Positions 24,148 through 36,906 of a DNA stretch of 64,000 nucleotides are shown here, one piece after another. The stretch spans positions 372,001 through 436,000 of the forward strand of contig JAQOOI010000016.1 of NCBI GenBank assembly GCA_028554645.1. Direction: 5' to 3'. Both the position numbers and the translations under genes were made by a program. The DNA comes from Omphalotus guepiniiformis (lineage: Eukaryota > Basidiomycota > Agaricomycetes > Agaricales > Omphalotaceae). Every line of letters starts with the position of its first letter. Position 1 is the stretch's first letter. Below the pieces are notes generated by a model. That model was not told the DNA's origin. It saw nothing but the letters and a program-made list of their open reading frames with translations, and did not search any database.

Positions 24148-26894
24148 TCAAGCCTCAAGAGCAGGAGCTTTAGCAGCTTTGCTTGTAATGCTGTTGGTAT
24201 ATCCCATGTCAATATTCATGCTGCTCGGATAATGGAGATAGGCACTTACCCTACAGCTTTGACAATCTGATCCACAACATTCTCAGCCGTTCCAACGTCA
24301 TTGCTTGGACACACCAACGCGGTCACAGCGTCGCGCTTCTGAAGTGACCTTACACGCTCCAGCGAAGAGCGTCTGGGTATAGCCCGAGACTGAGATCGCT
24401 TTGACGCATCCGCCGTTGCAGCATCGCCAAAGCATTTCTATAATTTCGGGTCAAAATTAATGAACGGAACAGGTTAAACAAATGATGAACCCACCTGGAA
24501 GAGCTGGAACTCTTTACTGAACAGCGTAACCTGTGTACTATCATTGAAGATGTTGAAGAGATTTCCACTGGCTCCTGCGTTTACGTTGAATCCAACATCA
24601 AGTTCTACACATCCTCCGAAGCTTGTATCGGAGGATGACGTGACATTTGAGGAAGAAGACGACGAAGAGTGAGAGGAAGACGACGAAGAAGACGAAGACG
24701 ATGTCGATTTGCTAGCGCTTGTCGTAGCTGTAGCGCTGACATTTGATGAAACCAACGAGCTTGACGCCATCGAACTAGCGCTACTTTGCGCAGCCATCTT
24801 CGCTGACGATACAGCCTGCGGAATCGATGTAGCGTGCATCATCGCAGCCGAAGACGAACCTGAAGCAGAATGTGTGCTTGAGAGAACATAACGCTTGCTA
24901 GCAGCTTTGCTGTTCGCCGACATCATGCTATCGTGAGCCGATGATACCGACGAGGAAGTCGAGTTGCTGTTGGCCGACATCATGCTACCGTGAGCCGACG
25001 ATACCGACGATACCGACGAGGAAGTCGAGTCGTCGTTGGATGACCCGGAAATCGTAACGTTTGTATTGTCTGAAGCATCAAGAGAGAGCTGAAGTGTAGC
25101 ACTCGCATCAAGGTCCAAGAAGATATTCGCAGAAGCTAGACCTGATAACGCATTGACTCCAAGATTGAGTGTAGGTATAAGGTGTGCGGTCACATTCCCA
25201 GTAGCTTTGACACCGGGACTTAGGGAAAGTTTCAATGCTTTATAGAAAGAATTTGTCAGTCTCCGTTTCGTTTGACATGACCTATCGTAATCACTCACGG
25301 GTATCATTGATATTGAAAGAACCACCGCTCGAGATATCTTTACTTGGAGGAAAAACAAGCTGCGCATTCTTGACTTGATAGTTCACACCAACAGTCATAT
25401 CGACGTCAACGTCCAATTGAGCTGTAGCTTCCGCGTCTACTTCGAACGTGGGGCCAATTGAAAAGATTCTACAAATGATTAGCGTGTGAGCGATTGATAG
25501 ACCTATGTATAAGTTGAAAATATTTACCCTGGGATATCAAGACCTGGAATACCAACTGAAAAGATCGGAATCTTTCCCGTATCGAAAGTACCCTAACAGG
25601 AAGTGGATAAGTTGATCTGTTACATTCAAGCCTTCGGGACCGTACTTACCCCCACATCAGCGTTGATATCGATCGATCCATCAATATTTGCGTTTAAACC
25701 TTCCATTAGGTATAGAGTCAGTCCCAAAATCAACGTTCACGTCTCCATCACACATTGACATACCTACGATCACAGCAAAGTCATCAAATTTTGGAGGAAC
25801 GATAGTTCCAGACGCTGCTACTCCGAGGCTGGCCTGAGCATTAGCTAACCCGTCGACCCCAACATCCAAATTCAGTTTCGCGTCGCCACATGTCAAATTC
25901 GTGTTCAACAAGGTCGCCGATTTATTAACAGAAACGGGTGGAAGGTTGATAGTTTTGTTCAAATTGAAATCGGTCAATTGAGATATCGCTTGAAACACCC
26001 TTCAATATACGAACACACGGGACGAGGAATGAATAGGGCTGTCTTACAATTGATCGCATCGCCCACAAAATCAAGGAGTCCACGCTCGGGAAGACGGCTG
26101 CGGCGCTTCGAACCAGTGGTAGGTGTCTCCATGGTACCATTCACGTCCGCCCCTGGAAAGTTTGCACCCCGTATAGCGATATTGATGGTTCCCGCCCTTC
26201 AAACAACACAATACGCATATAAGCCACGAAACAGAGACCCGTAACACCATGCATCAGACCAACTCACTTTGATGGGTCTATCGCAGTGAAGTTTGTGTCC
26301 AGGGTCAATGCTTTCACTTGCGGTGTCGAACCATCCCTCCTGACTATCCGCTTCGAAACATTGGCTGAGATTGACTGGTCTTCCGGGACATACGCTCGAG
26401 CCACGCGGGCGAAGGGACTTGCGCCACACTGTTCAAACAGAGCATTTCAGAAGCAGATATCCCTATAACATGAGGTTACGCACGTTTTCAGGTAGACGAA
26501 CAATCTTTCCCTCTGCACCAATGTTCTGATATAGATGATCACACCCAGCCGATGTGGTATCATTTCCAACGCAGACTAATCGAATGTCCTGGGCAGTCGC
26601 TGTCGCCGAACAATTCAAGATTTCCCATCCAGCAGCAGTGGTGATGTCCGTGATGGCGTCTGAAGAACCCCACTATAATAACGCAATTGCTTTAATTCTG
26701 CACCAACAGGGAGAAGAATGGACACATACGATTTTCATTGTACCAGACCCCGATTGCCCCGAACTCGAAGTAAGTGAATACTGACAGACACCGTCAAAGC
26801 ACGGTGTGGACCAGTCATTGGCCGCATATACATGGCCGAAAGAGATGAGGAGGGGTATAACAAAAAGGACTCTGAAAGCCGGTTGGTCAATCAT
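24148..26894 (-). CDS. Large Ser-rich secreted protein of a mushroom-typical family
   Basis: Begins at ATG 26894 with a signal peptide (hydrophobic to about residue 24) followed by NDWSTPCFDGVCQYSL. The readable exon order is a Cys-containing N-terminal domain (with GWEILNCSATATAQDIRLVC), a linker with ARIVRRDG, several beta-rich domains containing GTIVPPKFDDFAVIVG, and a Ser/Thr-rich low-complexity region. The C-terminal domain has FGGCVELDVGFNVNAGASGN and KCFGD. The last intron joins to end ITSKAAKAPALEA at 24148. The Ser-rich part includes an imperfect tandem repeat of about 19 residues around SSAHDSMMSANS. I recognise this architecture from Agaricomycete proteins without known function. 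It is probably an extracellular or wall-associated glycoprotein. Confidence 0.75.
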
Positions 26895-28493
26895 TGAGCC
26901 AAAGAACGAAATCGAACGAAGAACGAAGTGAAAAAGCCACCTAGGGCGAAGGAACGAACGAAAGTCACTTAAAAAGTGTCAAAGAAGGGACGGGACGAGA
27001 CGAAAAGAAACCGAAAAAAACCGAAAAACGAAAAAGAAATCGAAGCCAGTCGTCCCAATGAAAAGAAAATTACGCTGTGAAATCGTTCACGCGCTACTCA
27101 CGCTCAGTTTAAGTACCCCCCGTCATATGGTCAGAGACGCCCGTTCGCCAAACCACACGGTGACGAAAGTAACCCTAAGTAACCATCCAAAGGCCAAGCT
27201 AAGGAAAAGGCGCTGGAACGCGGTACAGCATCACTCTTGATATATCAAGATGATACCTCAATTGATACTCATCGCAGTTGAATAGTCGCCTGCGAGACCG
27301 TCCTGAGGCACCTTGTCCGGTTCTTGTATAGCAACGAAGTTGATGTCTAGGTGAGTTTAGGTGAGCTCGGTGAGACCGCAGGGAGGCAGATCATGTTGCT
27401 GATATTGACGCTTGCATATTATTTGATTTGATGCCGTGATATTTCATGAGCCTCAATGAGAATCAGCTTCAGAGGCAGTGGGTAGTAAACGTAGGTCCAC
27501 ATGTCAATTTCCGTCGTCCGAACCAGCGGTTGCAGGCACAAGGCGTGAGTACGTGAGGTTTATCATATCTACGACTAGAATGAATCAAGAGAAGACGTCT
27601 AGAAGCGTTTATGCACTCACTTTTGACCTCTAGTATATCAACTAGGTCACAAGTAATTCAGTAACTTGTGATAAGCTCTAGAACGCCGTGACCAGCCTGA
27701 CTCTTTTGCATGTGGAAGCTGGAAATTGTGGAATAATATGAGATATTGCGGTAGACCCGAGGACAGCCTCAGGCTCGAGATATACAAATGATCGACGTAA
27801 GTCCCCGCAGAGTCCGAGAAAATTCCCAAGTTATTGCGGTGGGCTAGATGAAGGTTTCAATTCTCAAAGTCGACCATCGTAGTCGTGGTGAAGGTACAGG
27901 GAAGAGCAACGTTGACTTCTGTTGACGTTGTGCCACCGGCAAAGAACATTACCGTACAACTATATATTGTCACTTCAAAAAACCGGCTACCGGTAAACCA
28001 ATAAACGAACGAATGTAACGACCATACAACAACGAACACCACGTAGTTTAGGCCAGGAACAATTTTAATGCAACAAAAGAAAGTAAGCTGCTGTAATATA
28101 CGCACAAAGGATCATATACGAAGATACGAGATTAAGAGGGTAAGAAAGACAACGTAAAAAAGGAGAAGAGAGAAACTCTTGAAAGCAAAGTAATTTTTAC
28201 GATGTATATATCGCGTTGAGACATGTATGTAGTAGCAAGGCGAGTGAAAAGGGAAACGCAGGGTGTGTATGGTTAGGAAGACGGACATGAACAAAAAGAT
28301 TTCATGAACAAGCAACGCATCTGGGGGAATGAAAAGCATCTAAAGCGGGGTGGGAAGACGATAGCTAAAAGCAGCCCCCTCAGGTCGCAGGGCTGAAAAT
28401 GAGCGCCACCGCTCAACTTTGCCCACCGTGACCATATGCGGAGGACCCGGGAGAAAGGCGTGATAGGTCGCAAAAAAACTGCAACGCACATGA
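26895..28493. other. Intergenic region between secreted protein promoter and NAP1 3' end
   Basis: About 1.6 kb with no recognised gene. Directly upstream of 26895 is a purine-rich stretch (repeated GAACGAA and CGAAAAA motifs, 26900-27060), probably promoter or 5' leader of the secreted protein. 28100-28490 is likely NAP1 3' untranslated sequence. Confidence 0.5.
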
Positions 28494-30033
28494 TCACTGC
28501 TGCTTGCATTCTTCCGGGTTAACATTACCGGCTCCAGCGGGGGCACCACCTCGACCTTTCGGTGGTCCACGACGTCTTGGTATAGCTTCGAGTTCAGAAT
28601 CCGAGTCCTAGTGCAACAACAACGAGAGCAAAAACAAAAAGAGATACAATGAGGCTGACAGTTAACATTAATAGAAGAATGGAAAGCTCTATACATCATC
28701 TTCAAAACGACCTTCATCATCATCATCATCGTCAAGATCTTCGAATTCATCGTCATCTTCATCCATCATGTCGTATTCGAGAGCTTTGCCGGTAAAGTAA
28801 TCGATTGCCCGTGGAATTATCTGAGAAGATTCGTTGTGAGTTAATAAGGAAGAAAACGACGTGGTCTAGCAACCCACCTTCTCTTTGAGGTCCTCCCCAA
28901 TCTGATAATCTACCTCGAGCTTTTCCTCGATCTCCTCGATCTCCTCCTCCTCAAGCTCGCCACTCTCGAGAGCATCCTCCGAAGGAGGGACAGGGGGAGT
29001 GAAGAAGTTGAAGAAGGACTCCGTCGGACGTGCCTTGCGGACCAGCCGGGTACGATTAGTGTCTAAGAAACCAGGCGAGTAAGGTTAAAAAGCCATGGGT
29101 AGACGCATATACCAAACACACTCACTCTTATTCCGCTGCTTCTTGATTTCAAACTCTTTCGTGAGATCCTTATCCTCCTTCCACTTAATTTCCGTACCCA
29201 GCGCACGGTCGTACACGAAATCACCCGAGTACCCAACTTCAGGCTGGTAAAGGTATGTCTTCTCGAGAATCTCATTCTCAAAGTATTCGTTTGGTGTGAA
29301 GACAAAGTGTATCTTGAACCCAGGCTTGGTTTCAGGCTGAGAGCCATCTTCGAGGTAGGAAATTCGGATATCGATAAGGTGCTTCAAAGCGCCTTCATCG
29401 CGTTCAGTTATAAGCTCTGAGATACCGATGTGGTTTCGTAGAGCAGTCAACCAGAATTCAGGAATCGCAGCAGGACCCGATGCGATATCTTTTGGTAGAG
29501 GGGTGTATTCATCATCGTCTTTGAGCGACTGTTTCTCGCCAGCTTCGATCTCCTCCGTTGTGGCCTCTGCTGAACCAGTGATAATAGCGTGTCTGCGCTC
29601 ATACAAAGGCTTTTGGAGTTCGAGATACTACATAAGGCATATATTCAGCGATTTTGAACAAAGAAGCCACGATCGATTGACGTACCTTTTTCTCCAGCTC
29701 AAGGCATTCCCGTTTATACTTGTTCTGAAGCTCATTCTGCTTGACCTGAACACCCTTCAAAGCCTCAACGCTGCGTTTGACCTCCGCAGGCAAACTCTCG
29801 ATATACCCCGAGCTTTTGCCTACTAACGAAGCCAATTTTCCCTGAACCATGCCCAACATTGTGTTTTGAAGCTCAGATGCCTCTAGCTGCTCCGATTCTT
29901 CTTCATTGTCTTCTTTAATGTCAGGAACCGTAGGCCGCGATAAACCTGCAGCGATGGGCGCATGTGTCAAAGGAGTATTCTGAGGTGTAGGCGCTGTGAT
30001 GTTGCTGCCACTGATAGGAAGATTAGACGACAT
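28494..30033 (-). CDS. NAP1: Nucleosome assembly protein NAP1
   Basis: NAP1 is a histone H2A-H2B chaperone acting in nucleus and cytoplasm. Start at 30033 (MSSNLPISG). An acidic N-terminus leads into the long dimerisation helix ([20 protein letters not shown]). The NAP domain follows with [46 protein letters not shown] and [18 protein letters not shown]. After [17 protein letters not shown] comes a highly acidic tail (runs of Asp encoded by GAT repeats near 28710-28760), then a basic Arg/Gly-rich end ([14 protein letters not shown]). At least five exons are separated by short introns. The length of about 420 residues fits the family. This is a conserved housekeeping gene and a good anchor for synteny. 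Confidence 0.95.
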
Positions 30034-30495
30034 TTTTTCAAGAGATTATCGACGTCCTTGATAGTGAAAGAAAAAGAAAAGAAGGAGCGGCAAGCGCAAG
30101 ACGGTTGACAATGACCAACAAGGACGAAAAAATGCGTGGACCACTGTAAAGCGGAGTTTCGGCATTCCCCGAGGCACGTGGCTTGGGTGCTTTTGCTTTA
30201 TCTGATCCTTCCGACTCCTTTTTCGGAGTTTCTTTTCTTTTACTTACAACATTTCCGCTGCAGAATGCGCTCGTGAAGCTATCGATTTGAAGACAAAAGA
30301 TCTCTTTCTGTATTGTCCTTCAAACAAAGGAACGAGTCATTCTCATATTCCAGCTTCCTCAGCCCAGTCTGCTCGTAATCATCCATAATCACGGAATAGA
30401 TTCGGTCTTTGACAAGTTTTACAGACAAATATAGATATATACACACAACAGCTCGTTATAATTGTTATCCTTCAGACCTTACACTGACGAACCCT
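30034..30495. other. NAP1 promoter and TauD copy 2 3' flank
   Basis: About 460 bases. Presumed promoter of NAP1 next to the 3' flank of the minus-strand dioxygenase. No other feature seen. Confidence 0.5.
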
Positions 30496-32098
30496 CTACG
30501 CAGGAATGGGTACCTCAGCTTGGGGCGTCAGCCGAACCGCATGTCTCTTGATGGTATTCGAATAGTCAATGGTAGCAGAGTGTACTGTTACACGATTGTC
30601 CTGCATCGAAGACCCGTTAGGCTCAGTACAAAACTCACTAAAAAATGAGCATGGAATTGCAACTCACCCAGACAACAACAGTCCCAGGCTCATACGACGC
30701 TCTGATTTGGAAGTCTGCACCTTTGGAAATATGATCAAAGAGGAACTTGAGGAGATACTCTGATTCTTCATCTTTGAAACCGACGATGCGTCTTGTGAAT
30801 CCTTGGTTTACATATAGTGCCTTTTCTCCGGTAACGGGATGCTTCCTGACGAGAGGGTGCTAAAGACAGATATCAGCATAAGGATGTACCATCCATCTCA
30901 TACGACGACGAGTGTCTACTTACCTCGGTTTCTACGGGCTCTCTCCTCACAGGTCCTCCGCGTCGCTTCGAGAACTCCGCTTGCGCAACAGCCGAATGAA
31001 CCGCACGCAAGCCTTCAAGACGCTTCTGGAATTCGGGAGATAGCCTGTTGTATGCTTCTACCTGGGACAAGAACAGAGTGTCTCCACCGACATTTGGCTG
31101 TATAGGTAGGGCGATGAAAGTCGATAAGCAAAGAAAGTGGGAATCATCCAGTGCAGACGAAACGAACCTGATCAAGGATGAAAAAGAATGTGGTACTGGG
31201 TGGCTGTTTCTCGTAAGACTGTAGAATTCAGCTTAGTCAGTGCGATGTATGCGTCCTGGGATAAACATGCTTACGACGTCCGAATGCCAACTGGTTCCAT
31301 TCGACCTATTGTCCCCGCGGTATTGCCTGAAATCATCATGCTCCGGGTCACGATAAACTACGTATACGAACTCATCAACCTAAAGAAGAACAACAACAGT
31401 ACATCCCACATACCGACATGGAACTCTGGGTACCCTTTAACATTCCCCGACGTAGGATGTCTCTGAATAGGACCGAAGTGCCTATCAAAGCCCTTGTGTG
31501 TAAGTCCCGCCGGAAAACAAAACAACAGGTAGTATGAACCCTCACCTAGCGATCTCAATCTGCCTCTCAGGTGAAAGATCCTTAAAGTTCTGGTCCCGGA
31601 ATACCAACAACTTTCTCTCCGCAGTGAACAACGCCAACTCGTCCAACCCTTCTGTGGTCAGTTCAGAGATCTGCACCCCTTTTATTTCTGTTCCGATGTA
31701 CGGGGAGATATCGTGAGTCGTTACGTTGGGGTTGAGTAAGTGAGGTTTGGCAGGGTCTGCACGCAATCCAACATCGGTGTGTTCTGTATTAGTAAGTGAT
31801 TGAAGTGAATTCGGATTTAGGATTGGGCATGACGGTCGTAATGGAAAAATGGACGGTACCGAAGAGTTGAGTAGGAGGAAACTTTTCTTCCTTATCGTAG
31901 TATGGGTAGTAGAAAGGGTACGAAAGTCCTTTCTGCGAAGCATAGGAAAGATAATGAAATGACTCTAATTAGCGATGGAGGAATTCCGAAGTGGGAGCAA
32001 ACAAGTCAAACCTGCTTTAATGCAGCTTTGGCATTAGAGATAGCATCTTCATGATTGTCACTGTTAGGACGTTCGATGTCGGATACAGAAGGAGCCAT
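30496..32098 (-). CDS. TauD/TfdA-type 2-oxoglutarate dioxygenase, copy 2
   Basis: Predicted Fe(II)/2-oxoglutarate-dependent oxygenase of the taurine/sulfonate dioxygenase family, usually cytosolic and involved in sulfur scavenging. Start at 32098 (MAPSVSDIERPNSDNHEDA). Conserved blocks are ISPYIGTEIKGVQISELT, RHPTSGNVKGYPEFHV, the metal ligands in TSWHSDV and VTVHSATIDY, and the 2-oxoglutarate Arg region IKRHAVRLTPQAE before the stop at 30496. All introns have normal GT-AG ends, including the first donor at 32010-32011 that is lost in copy 1. The conserved family motifs are better kept here than in the copy at 11842-13431, so this is probably the functional gene. The sulfonate substrate is not determinable. 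Confidence 0.88.
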
Positions 32099-32621
32099 TT
32101 GAGGGACGATAAAACACTACACAAGATAGAGCTGCGAGGTTGACTCTTCAATTCGGATTCTTTGCTCCATATATAAGCCCCACACCCCCACACTGCCCGC
32201 GATGTGGCACGAAATGTAGACATGATAAGCATGCAATATGACTGCGATTCAACGCAATATGTAGTAGCACATACTTGGAATAGATAACCTCGTCGGAAGA
32301 TAGGGAGTCATTCGGGATGTCATATGGTCCTATAGAGTCTGCGTTTGGGTTTGTCAATGTGAGAAGTGAGAAGTGTCTCTGTTAGAAATGAAATATGGCG
32401 GCATCATGTCGTGAGATGACCTCGTTCAAAGGTGGGCCGACGGCCGACGGCAGAAAATGGCTCATCCGAAGGCTAGACTGATTCTAAGTAAGCATCAAAG
32501 AGTATACTTAGTACTCGAACTAAGCCGTTCAAGCTGACATTTACAAAAAGGTACCATACATGAACGATTTCAGCCCAGGCCAATGCATAAGTAAACCTTC
32601 CCACCTATCACCCTCCATTCC
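32099..32621. other. TauD copy 2 promoter region
   Basis: No gene recognised. On the minus strand TTATATAT at 32169-32176, about 70 bases before the dioxygenase start, is a plausible TATA element. The rest is unremarkable. Confidence 0.45.
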
Positions 32622-33942
32622 CTAATCATTTTTCCGCGATTCTTGGGCGTTCACTTGTCTACCGTCATGCGAATCAATCATCTTCATGAACGGCGAGACA
32701 ACGCTTGCAGATACTACAGGCGTCAAAATCGCAAGGACCGATCTCTGGGAAACGGAACTCGTTTCGGAGGCCACGCAAGACCAAACGACAAATGACATAG
32801 TTGTCCATATCACATCCCATCCTATAGACGATTGCGCTGGATGCGAATACAATGTCTTCCACGCAGCTTCCAAAAATTGCGACAGATTCATCGGCCCGAC
32901 CGATTGAATTGCCGACAGCGTGCTACTGAGGCGGATTAAACTTGCCGATAGGAATATCAAGCGGTGTAATGCCTCGGGGCTTATAGAGAATCTTGTGGTT
33001 TCTGCCAACGAGGATGGTTTTGGGAGAGAAACGAGGATTAGAGGTATTGTAAGCAATCCGTGCATTAGGAGTAGGTTCGGTAGGAAAGTATTTTCGTTCG
33101 TGTACGGCGACCTCGCGACTGTAACGAGAGATAACAGGACGGCCGACCATAAAATAGGATGCGTAGATTGTTCTTGTTGTCGGGATGTATGCGGTTTATA
33201 CTGCGATAGAGAAAGCGCGACGTAGAAGAGATTTGCAGCGACAGATATTGCGACGAATTGTCCTAGAAGCATGTAGGCCCATATATGCTTTATGCGGAAA
33301 CGTTGGCCTTGGAAATCATGAGAACGTTAGGACGATATCGACGAGCAATTATAATATGTACCTTCAACGAATACAAAAAGGGTCCAAGCACCGGCAGTGT
33401 ACGTGCAAAGCTATGCAGGGGTTCGTGTCAAAGATTGGATACGAAGCATCAATTAGACTCGTGCGCACCTGTTCACTCCACCACCAATTCAACGGACCAG
33501 AGCATACAGTCGACCAGGCTTGCTCAAAAAGAGCGGTTTCGACGAGCCATGCACTCACACGCTGCCACAGCGCGTCAGAGCTCCTCCCACATGTAGATTC
33601 GTGTTCCTTGAAACTCCACTGCGCATATATGAATCCACGGCACCACACGGCTTAATCCAAGATTCGAAACATACTGCCATGAATTTGAACATATCTAAGG
33701 ATCATATATCAAGTTCAGCTCTCATTTTCATGCAGCTCAACTGATACCCACTCACAAAACCACGTATGAGCAAACGAGCCTATAGCGAGTGCGAAGAATA
33801 AGAGAGCATTTCGACTGTGTGGCTCACTTAGCCACCTTCGTCCAGATATTTGAAACGACTTCAATATGAGCGAGAAAAGTGCAATGATAATGAGGAAGTA
33901 AGAGGCGAATATGGACAGCGCGACGACCTCAGATGTCCCCAT
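32622..33942 (-). CDS. Multipass membrane protein of unknown function
   Basis: First exon from ATG 33942 (MGTSEVVALSIFASYFLIII) holds one or two hydrophobic helices and ends near SFAHTWF. The second exon contains KWSFKEHESTCGRSSDALWQ and FEQAWSTVCSGPLNWWWSEQ up to a GTGCGC donor near 33470. The long last exon (MLLGQFVAISVAANLFYVAL and on) has about five more hydrophobic segments and ends at 32622. The aromatic FEQAWSTVCSGPLNWWWSEQ motif recurs in fungal hypothetical membrane proteins as I recall them, but no function is known. About 300 residues and seven helices are estimated; the internal splice sites are approximate. Confidence 0.7.
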
Positions 33943-34403
33943 GTCGTGTTATAGTCGTGGTCCGGAAATCGAAGAATTTGCAATTTAAGACCCGCGATGG
34001 CCGAAATCCGAGCTTCTTCGAATTATGATATGGATGATGGACCCAAGTGGAAGAAAGCCAAATGTCTCTTGATTTCTGCGGAATCATGTTGCCCAGTATC
34101 TTACTGGCGAAGACCAGCGCTATTTCAGTTCGATTTACCTTGAATTCAAACTGTCGACGGAAGAAATGCCGAGAAGCGCTTCCGGCACAAGGCGGCATCT
34201 CGCGGACTTTGTATAACATTCGAGACTATGCACGTGATGTCCTTGGTCTTCCCGCCGCCCGGGTTCCCAGAAACTGCCATGTACACTACCTACTACCTAG
34301 CGCGCTGAATTCAAGCTTTCTATGCCTTCGTCGACAAAAAGATGAGAAGTCATGGTACGTTCAATATCTTCTATCAAAATTTGTGGACTGCACATCCCAT
34401 TGG
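33943..34403. other. Short intergenic region
   Basis: About 460 bases between the membrane protein start and the cytosine deaminase stop, both on the minus strand. No feature recognised; probably promoter of the former and 3' region of the latter. Confidence 0.5.
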
Positions 34404-35075
34404 TCATTTTTCCCCAATGTCTTCGTTCCATTCCTGCAGCCCACGTTCATGATTAGGGCCTTCCCAGTTATACATTCATGAAGAACGACAATATGACGTA
34501 CCTCAGGCTTCTCTCTGATAAACCTCGACATCAAATTCTTACATTCCTGATTCTCTAGGACGATCACTTCAACTCCGTGACTTCGAAGGAGATCTTCACC
34601 TCCCACGAAATTGGTGTTCTCTCCAATGACAACGCGCGGAATTTTATATAGTAAGATTGCGCCGGTACACATGCTACATGGACTTGAGAGATAAAAGGTC
34701 AATCGCAAGTCTGGTCGGACGCAAAAACACGCTGGGGGGTTAGCGCTTTGGGCTTACCTGAGGGTCGTGTACTACATCAGGAGAGAAAGGTGTGTGATCA
34801 ATACAGATTAGGCGAAACGGCGAAACTAAAATGCTTACAATCGTTGCTTCCCGGTAGACACCAGCTTTCAATCGACCAGCATTCTCCAGCGCTGATATCT
34901 CCCCATGTAACGTTGCCGACGATTTCTGAATGCGCTCATTGTGCCCAGAACCTAGGATGGAACCGTCGGATAAGATTAAAGAGCATCCAATAGGTATTCC
35001 ACCCTCTTCGTAACTCTTGCGTGCTTCTTCAATTGCTTTGTTGATTCCAAGCTTATCGATGTCTTGTGTGAACAT
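34404..35075 (-). CDS. FCY1: Cytosine deaminase
   Basis: Zinc enzyme of pyrimidine salvage converting cytosine to uracil (and 5-fluorocytosine to 5-fluorouracil). Start at 35075 (MFTQDIDKLGINKAIEEARK). The catalytic HGE box reads TLHGEISALENAGR and the second zinc motif PCSMC lies in YTTLSPCSMCTGAI. Then follow PRVVIGENTNFVGGEDLL and a C-terminal tail ending WNEDIGEK at 34404, matching the yeast Fcy1 layout and length of about 158 residues. The second exon is only 14 bases (34758-34771) and encodes the YTTL turn just before the PCxxC motif. The last intron separates REKPE from the final nine codons. A soluble homodimer is expected. Confidence 0.92.
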
Positions 35076-36906
35076 GGCTTCAAACCCTAACCTCGATGTT
35101 CAATTGGTGATTGGGGGTCTGCGAATGTTCATGCCGCGTCGACCAGCCCAGGTGGCTCTGTCTGGGGACCGTGCCGTAAAACACTTCCTTTCTCCCGTCC
35201 TTTCTTCCTTGCGTGCGATACATGATCTTCAACGTTTGCGTTTGACGTTTACTCTGTTCATTCCCAGGCTCCGCCTACAATAGGCCTTTTGCTACGAGCC
35301 ACAATCCTGCAAGACCTTCGCCGTGTCAACACTCAAGTACTCATGGAGGACTTGTTATATACCACGCACCGTCATTAACACGTCTCCGCCTACTCATGAA
35401 GTCATGATCATCGGCCCGGGTCCCTCTCGCGCCCAGAAGAATTGCTGTTGAGTGATATTTCATTTTCAATGTGAACTTTTCGTTCTATGGCTATTTCAAA
35501 TGCTCATCTGATGGGCGATGCTATGTTAAGCCTTCTCCCGCGAAGCATATAACAAGGTAGCAGAGGTCCATACAGAGTAAGCAGTCTTTCAATAGTTCTA
35601 CTTACTTACATACTCGTGATCCCGAACCTTCAGGTTTTATACACATACATACTTCTATTCTTGCAATCTTTATACCGAAAACTGTTGATGCTCTACAGAC
35701 CCTATCTTCAAGAGAAGAAACTAGAGACACTACAAATTCAACGTACGGTGCGCTCTCGAGTAATCAGAGTGATTTGTTTGTATGTAGTCCGCAGCAACGT
35801 CTCTGCAATGATGTCAAAAGATCATACTTACGGTCTGGAAGGCTGCCTCATCATGGAATTCATCTTAACACTTTGAATGATACGTCGACCCTTCTACTTC
35901 CTCCGTTTAACTCCTACTTACGTTTCGAGGTAAACGCGCGGCGGCTCTCGAGTTTCCTGTGACTACTACATTACTTGGCTGGACTGTTCATCATGATCAT
36001 GAGTTCTCATCTCAAGCAGTGACTTGATCATGTGCAGATACGCCGTGTACTGTACTTCATTCTTCACACTTCCAAGCTTTGATGGATGTCCTTCATGAGG
36101 CCTGAGGCTTGAGGGCCAAGGCCCAGGGAATGCCAGAAAGAATTCTGAATCCCATGTCAATGTCATATAACCTTCAATCATAATCATCCCCCTGGGCCTG
36201 GTGACTTGTACAGCTCAATTATCATAATCATCATATCATCATTGTGGCGTTAGGTCGAGTAAAGTTGTTTACGGCGTCAGGAAGTGTTCTTTGTATGTAG
36301 CAAGTACATATCATCGTCCGTCCTTATCGATTGTTCTGCAACGAGGCATGCCACTTTACTATCGTACGTATGTACGTCTCTGTTCACCCTCACTGAGGTA
36401 CGCTTATTCTCGGGTGTGTTACTCATTTGCGAGTCCATACTCAGTCATGATTTCTCAGTTGAGACCCAACTCACGAGTCTAAGCAAAAGAAATACGACCT
36501 GAGCCTTGAAAGATTCGTTATCAGAATCATTCCATACTTCTCACCACTGGCGTAATTCCCCGTATACGTTTCGAAATTGAAAGGAGATAAAATGCCTTGT
36601 CTCTAAGTCACGGTGAAAGGACTCCGATTCTTGAAAAGGATCCGGGTAGCGCGAGAGCCACCGTGTGTGAGCAGTGAGCATCTCAGTTGACTAGCAGTGA
36701 CTGAGCCAATAAGTAAAAGTAATTGACCTTGAGCGCAATTGCAATTCCCAGCGAACGCCTAGTAGCTCCCATCCTAATTTGATCTGCAAACGACGTAATA
36801 CAGGCAATTCTGTAACAAGTTGAAGACCTCGTGCTGGCCCCACGTACATAGCAATCTACTGAAAAAAATAACGGTGAGAGAGTCCCTCATCAAATGATAA
36901 ACCTCC
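35076..36906. other. 1.8-kb intergenic region
   Basis: No gene, RNA or mobile element could be supported. Scattered CATCATGATCATGA-type sequence near 35990-36250 is locally repetitive but not a clear array. Open frames here are short and without motifs. Confidence 0.5.
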
